Positions 59,371 to 64,000 of a stretch of DNA of 64,000 bases are shown here, in pieces; position 1 is the stretch's first letter; each line of letters opens with the position of its first letter. The translations under genes and the position numbers were made by a program. Below the pieces are notes generated by a model. The model worked only from the letters and a program-made list of their open reading frames with translations. It was not told the DNA's origin and ran no database searches. The DNA lies in assembly GCA_039619475.1 (NCBI GenBank), contig CM077115.1, positions 295,183,756 through 295,247,755 on the forward strand, in the 5' to 3' direction. The stretch is from Icerya purchasi (Eukaryota > Arthropoda > Insecta > Hemiptera > Monophlebidae).

Positions 59371-60261
59371 ATAGGTATTTATCTAATTTATTGATCTATA
59401 TTGTTTGTTATTAAAGTTTATTTTATTATATGAATGCAACAAACCTCGAGTTTCAACCTCCCGGGGGTTCGCCCTGCAGCATCGATTTAAAAAAAAGTGT
59501 TTCGTCGACCGCCACCGTTTTTTTGGACAAAAAAATTACAACATTTTGGAAGAAACTGTATTTCAAAGTTTTTACATAAATTATTACCCATCTTCATTAT
59601 TCATATTAATCTTCTCGAAATAGGCACCTCTCGCTTGTAAAGGTCGCTTTAAACTCGCCGACAGGTGTTCTGTTTAAAATGGTCTGTACCGCATTCACGA
59701 CTTCTTGATCGGTGTCGAATATTTTTCGAAATCGCGCTATGCTATCGAAATATTGTTGAATTACCGAGTCGAATATCATCAGGATACGCTTCTTTTTTTA
59801 ATAAATCTAACGTCTCTTTAGCCGTTTTTTGCAACCAACAATAATAACGAATCGCATACCGCTGTTCTTGCTCGATACCTTTCTTATCCATGTTGACAAC
59901 ACAAAACTGCACGTGGTTTTCACAATTTGCGCCTTACTCTTTCGACTATAAAACACGTAATAATGCTCGTAGAAACGTTCGGTTTGTTGCATTTGACAGC
60001 TGATGGAATGCCCTTTAGGATTATCTGAGTGCGAGATCCGTTACGATGCGTTTTCAACCTGCCCACTCCGCTTGAAAAAAATTGTAAAGGTTGACAAAAC
60101 ACTTTTTTTTCAAATCGATGCTGTGGGTGTAGAGGCGAGGTATGAACTTCCGGTTTGTTGCATTCGATAGCTAATTAAATGGGCTTTAAACACGCTGTGA
60201 GTGGTTGCCTACTCACACCAAAGTTACTCTCACTTCCCGTGGGACAGCCATTGTATATAGA

Positions 60262-62000
60262 TAGTAGACCCGGCCACGCGTTGCTATGGCTCAGTTGTAA
60301 TACGTTGAATTAATATTATAAAACTAATGCTTACTGATAAAGATAAAAACGATTTAGCCAATCTAAAAACACACAGGATTGAGCCTTCGAATTCACTTTC
60401 CGGATGGTTGGAAAATGTTTTCAATGACTGCACATGTTGATTTTTATAAAAATATTTCTATATGTTTTTTACGGGCATTTAGCAGTTAAAGTGATAGACG
60501 TCTTTTTATATGTAGCTTTTTTAGAACATCTTAAAATTTTTTTTCTTGCTGAGATAAATAATAAATCACAATATTTATACGACTGAAATATGAAATTGGC
60601 ACTCACCGCACAAATGTGAATATATTCATACAATATTACTGAAAGTTGCGAAAATACCGAACACATTTTAAAAACGAATACACATGGATAATATGCGAGT
60701 ATCGGACGGGCAGATGAAGCACATTTACCGAAACGAAAACACAAATAGATCTGAATAACTCGGAACACGAAATACATGCAAAAAATGGTCGATGCGCTTA
60801 TTGTAATGTTTCCGGTCAATCTTTCGATTTCCCGTCGGTAATTAATTTTTCGGATCAAAGACCTTTCAGTTGTATAAATGTCTCATTATTGGGAAAATCT
60901 CTTTGTGCTTCTCAAATTTCTTTCGTTACCTGATTGCCGGACATGTGTTTCATTTTTTTTTGTCATTCTCGCGGTACTTGTGAAGTCGGGTCGTTTATTA
61001 TTTTCTTTTCTTTTTCCCGATTTAGGGTATACCATGTTTAAGAGAAATGCAGACCGGTTTGCACTGTACTCGCTAAACGACCATTCGCCTACATTGTTCT
61101 GCTACATCTTTTGATTATATTTTTAGTTTATCGTTGCGACCATTTAATGACGGAAAATTTAGTCCGCTACAACTCACAAATGTTAGATGCAAGCACGTCT
61201 GTGATCCAACCAATTTGAAAAAATTTCCGACTAAATTACTGCAAAATGTAATAAGAATATACCGCACATAAGGGGAGTTTTAAAATGTGCACAACACATT
61301 CTCAGTAATTCACTTTCACAAACAAATATATAAATACTCAAAACATTTAATATCTGCATATAAATAGGCAAAGCCTTTTTTCGTTTATTAACCGATTTTC
61401 TTTTTCATTTTTTGTTTGGTAGCTATTAAAAAGCAGTTTGCTTTCTTATTTTAATATAAAATTTGTACAAAAAAAAAATAAAAAAAGAACTGCTTGTTAC
61501 GATATTTTTGATTCAATTATGTTTTTTTTTTTAACTGCATGCGTAGCGCATGATTTCCGTGCCGTCATTAAGCGACCGCCCGCTGATCGGCTGAGAGTCA
61601 AAAACCGACACCTTTTTTTGCTTATTCGTTCCTCGCCGTTTCCAGGTATCTGAAATTACCCGCTCGCCTGTTTGGCCTACAGCATGTTTTATTGCTTCAC
61701 GTATTCTAGGCGAATTTTGTAATTTCCGTGCAGCTTTTTAAAATTTTTTTTTCTAGGAACCTAATTTAAATTTTAGCCAATATTTTAGAAAAAAAAATCA
61801 GCTAAATCGGTCGAGCCGTTCTTGAGTTACACTTTTTTGCGAATTGTGCAATTTCGGTGCTATTTTTTTAATTTTTTTTTTTTTTGCAAACCTTCTCCTA
61901 AGAACTACGAATACAACAAAAAAAAAATTATTCAAATCGGTTCAGCCGTTTTGGAGGAGAAGCGAAACCCACATAAGGCAACTCATTTTATATATAAGAT
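60262..62000 (+). mobile_element. Unassigned element, second copy (CCCGGC start, duplicated end module)
   Basis: It starts TAGTAGACCCGGCCACGCGT (60266-60285) and ends AAATCGGTTCAGCCGTTTTG (about 61937) then TTTTATATATAAG. The end module is duplicated in tandem: about 61705-61830 and 61838-61965 both run GCGAATT-TGCAATTTC ... TTTTAAATTTTTTT ... AAATCGGT-AGCCGTT. The frame 60469-60858 (minus, 129 codons) is unrecognised. The combination of start and end matches the element at 57582-58502. Confidence 0.4.
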
Positions 62001-64000
62001 ATTGTATCGTATACAATAATAATCACGGAAAAATTAATTTAAATGAATAAATAAATAAATGCATAATTGTTATTACCAAATTAAACGAATGATGAATGAC
62101 TATGGAAAAACTTTGAAAAATTTTTAAAATCACTTTAAATAATTTAAATACGCTGAAAATGTTTACTTCAACGTTTACAGAATGAAGACACAAATTCAAA
62201 TGATCGAGGAATTTGAATTTTCTATACCTAACCACCCTCAAATTTAACAGGTTTCTTCGATGCATATACCTACAGAAGTCGCTTTCGCAAATTTCGTAGA
62301 AGATCGGCATTGTAGCGGTACATTTACAACGATTAGCCTTACAATGTGACCGGACGGAAAAGATACTTCCGAAAAATGGCTCTTTATGACCCTTGAAGGT
62401 TGCGGTATAATATTCGTTCTTTTGTATCGGTGACAATCGTTAACCGCTTTGTGCAAACGATGATGTCGGCAAGGGACAATGAAGAAAAAAGGATCTGGTC
62501 TTTTAGAGGACAGTCTTTTTTTGTTCACTTTGTTAATTGTTCAACGATAGTCAGACCCATCTTCGTTATTTTTTACGATGACACTGATGCGACCGAGAAT
62601 ATATCCTTCTTTCTTACACATATACATATACATACTCTCTCACTCACTTTTCATATTATGAGACTTTAAAGCTTTTACAGTGAACTTTCCCAAAATTTTC
62701 TTTCACACAAACCTTCTTCTGGCAATAACGAATACAATAAAAAAAAAAAAAAACCAATTCGGTGCAGTCGTTCGCAAGTTATGGGCGTTCATACTAATCG
62801 ACGATTCATTTTTATATATATATAGATTAAATAGTTTCTTATCTAGATAATAGATATTTTTGCGCACATTTGGTCGGTATTAATGTGTTCTGATAAATGA
62901 TAAAGAAGCGGAAGTTTAAACTCAAATTTAGGTTATCAGAATAAAAAAGTAATTCTTAGAAGCAACACTGAAATATGGTTTCATTACTTCCGTGTAATGT
63001 TTCCCATTAATACAGAACATGCCCGGGAAAACATTTTTTTTTTGAACTTTTAAGTTTCCAGCACCCTCCGGTAATTTAAATTTAAAGATAAAATATCGTT
63101 ATATTTTTCTTTCCAAAGTATCCGTTTATATATTTTCGAAAACTACATTCGTTTGCCGTTTTTAGATGCAAATGGGGTTTAAATTAAGTGCTTATTGGAA
63201 ATGTTTATTGCGATGCAAAGTTTTTGTTGTTTATTGTATATTTTAAATTTCAGGAATAATATCGGTCGGTGATTTATGCATTTTGAAGTAATTTTTAGGT
63301 AATTTTAAATTTGTCATATTACATATTCTTAACTCGTTGAGCGACTTTTAGCGCTCAGAGGTCAGAAGAGTTGTTCAAACGTTAGCATTTTCTGAAAGAG
63401 CATTTAATACTATTTTTGTATATAGCTTTACATTTTAACGTGTAAGCGTCATAATTTTTCCTCATCAAAAAACATCAAAAATTATCATCCGGCTTATAAT
63501 AAGTACATGACAGCAATTCGACACTGTTTAAATTATTGCTCTATTTTTAATCATAGAAATAAAATGATATTTCAAAATTGTTATTTTACAGGCGCTTTGT
63601 AGAATTCAAACTGTTCTAAAAATATTTATCCCCACGATAAAACTGTTAACACTGATAATTTCTTAACATTAATGGTAACACGAAATTAACATTAACGTAT
63701 ATATGAAAGTGAAATATTTTATTAAAAATAATAACTTACAAATAAGGAAAAATTTTAGCTGCCGCTATGTCAAAAGGTAGTAGTATACACGTGTAATCAT
63801 AAATATAATTCTTTTGAAACTAGAAAGATAAAAGAACACAAATGTAGACAATTAGGAGTAAGCTAAATTACTGAAAGTTGAGCTAACTGGTAAATTGCAA
63901 AAGCCGGAATCAATTTTTAATGATTAAAACATAAATATATCACAGTTATTTATCGAAACTACTTGTTTTAAAAAAAAAATGGAATTAGAAGTTTAAACAA
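62001..64000. other. No recognisable gene; one further end module
   Basis: An end module occurs near 62735-62825 (AATTCGGTGCAGTCGTTCGC, then TTTTTATATATATATAGAT). Frames 62023-62436 and 62244-62528 (minus) have no motif. From 62830 to 64000 only AT-rich sequence is visible. Confidence 0.4.

Larger units (their letters stand above)
58624..59431 (+). mobile_element. Penelope-like element, 5'-truncated
   Basis: An 808-bp insertion in the left TIR of the mariner-like element, flanked by a 12-bp TSD (58612-58623 and 59432-59443). It contains the C-terminal coding part with a GIY-YIG endonuclease (58624-59170) and a 3' UTR of about 260 bases with a hammerhead-like motif at 59334-59370. There is no A tail. 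The RT domain is absent through 5' truncation. Confidence 0.85.
58503..60258 (-). mobile_element. Mariner-like element with long TIRs, split by a Penelope-like insertion
   Basis: Terminal inverted repeats of about 100-120 bp: left ATATACAATGCCTGTCCCAC ... AAGCCCATTTAATTATCTAT (58503-58623), right the inverted equivalent (60155-60258). The left arm has about 16 extra bases. The minus strand between them (59891-59740) reads MDKKGIEQEQRYAIRYYCWL, QKTAKETLDLLKKEAYPDD, STIFR-stop-HSA, resembling the N-terminal helix-turn-helix part of mariner transposases. It then reads IFDTDQEVVNAVQTILNRTP and, after frame change, GAYFEKINMN, the usual C-terminal end. The whole catalytic centre is missing, so this is an internally deleted, non-autonomous copy. 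TIRs this long are unusual for mariners. Confidence 0.6.

Overview
The window is AT-rich eukaryotic DNA, most likely from an arthropod (insect-like), and consists almost wholly of transposable elements in different stages of decay. The evidence is Jockey-type and RNase-H-bearing LINEs, mariner transposons, a Penelope-like element, a tRNA-derived SINE, long A tails, microsatellites and no operon-like gene packing. I could not support a single host protein-coding gene, rRNA gene or functional tRNA gene. Species cannot be read from the sequence.

Region by region. 1-13.7 kb: 5'-truncated copies of one RNase-H LINE family (called family A here) on both strands, one copy with clear target-site duplications (TSDs), an RT fragment interrupted by a family A copy, foldback repeats and a 30-bp minisatellite. 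13.7-19.9 kb: mostly featureless, with a (TA)n tract and a 13-bp tandem repeat. 19.9-32.5 kb: three copies of a tRNA-derived SINE, two of them split by later LINE insertions with matching TSDs; an RT fragment with a structured 3' end (family B); an RTE/CR1-like RT fragment; and an inverted LINE insertion that looks like twin priming. 35.3-37.0 kb: a decayed mariner. 38.7-42.2 kb: LINE pieces.

43.5-47.8 kb holds the best preserved element. It is a full-length Jockey-clade LINE on the minus strand with ORF1 (Gag-like, 414 aa) and ORF2 (endonuclease plus reverse transcriptase, 887 aa). Both frames are open and overlap by four bases, and the element has a T-tract (A tail) and an 11-bp TSD. It is the only plausible active element in the window.

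49-56.2 kb: a decayed RT, two RNase-H LINE tails, and a long decayed RTE/CR1-like element whose RT active-site box is deleted and which carries a nested 165-bp family A insertion. 57.6-62.8 kb: repeated terminal modules of an unassigned element flank a mariner-like element with inverted repeats of about 100 bp, which is itself split by a Penelope-like insertion. That insertion encodes a GIY-YIG domain and has a hammerhead-like motif in its 3' region.

The insertions give a relative history: SINEs, mariner-like and RTE-like elements are older; family A, the inverted LINE, the Penelope-like element and the Jockey element came later.
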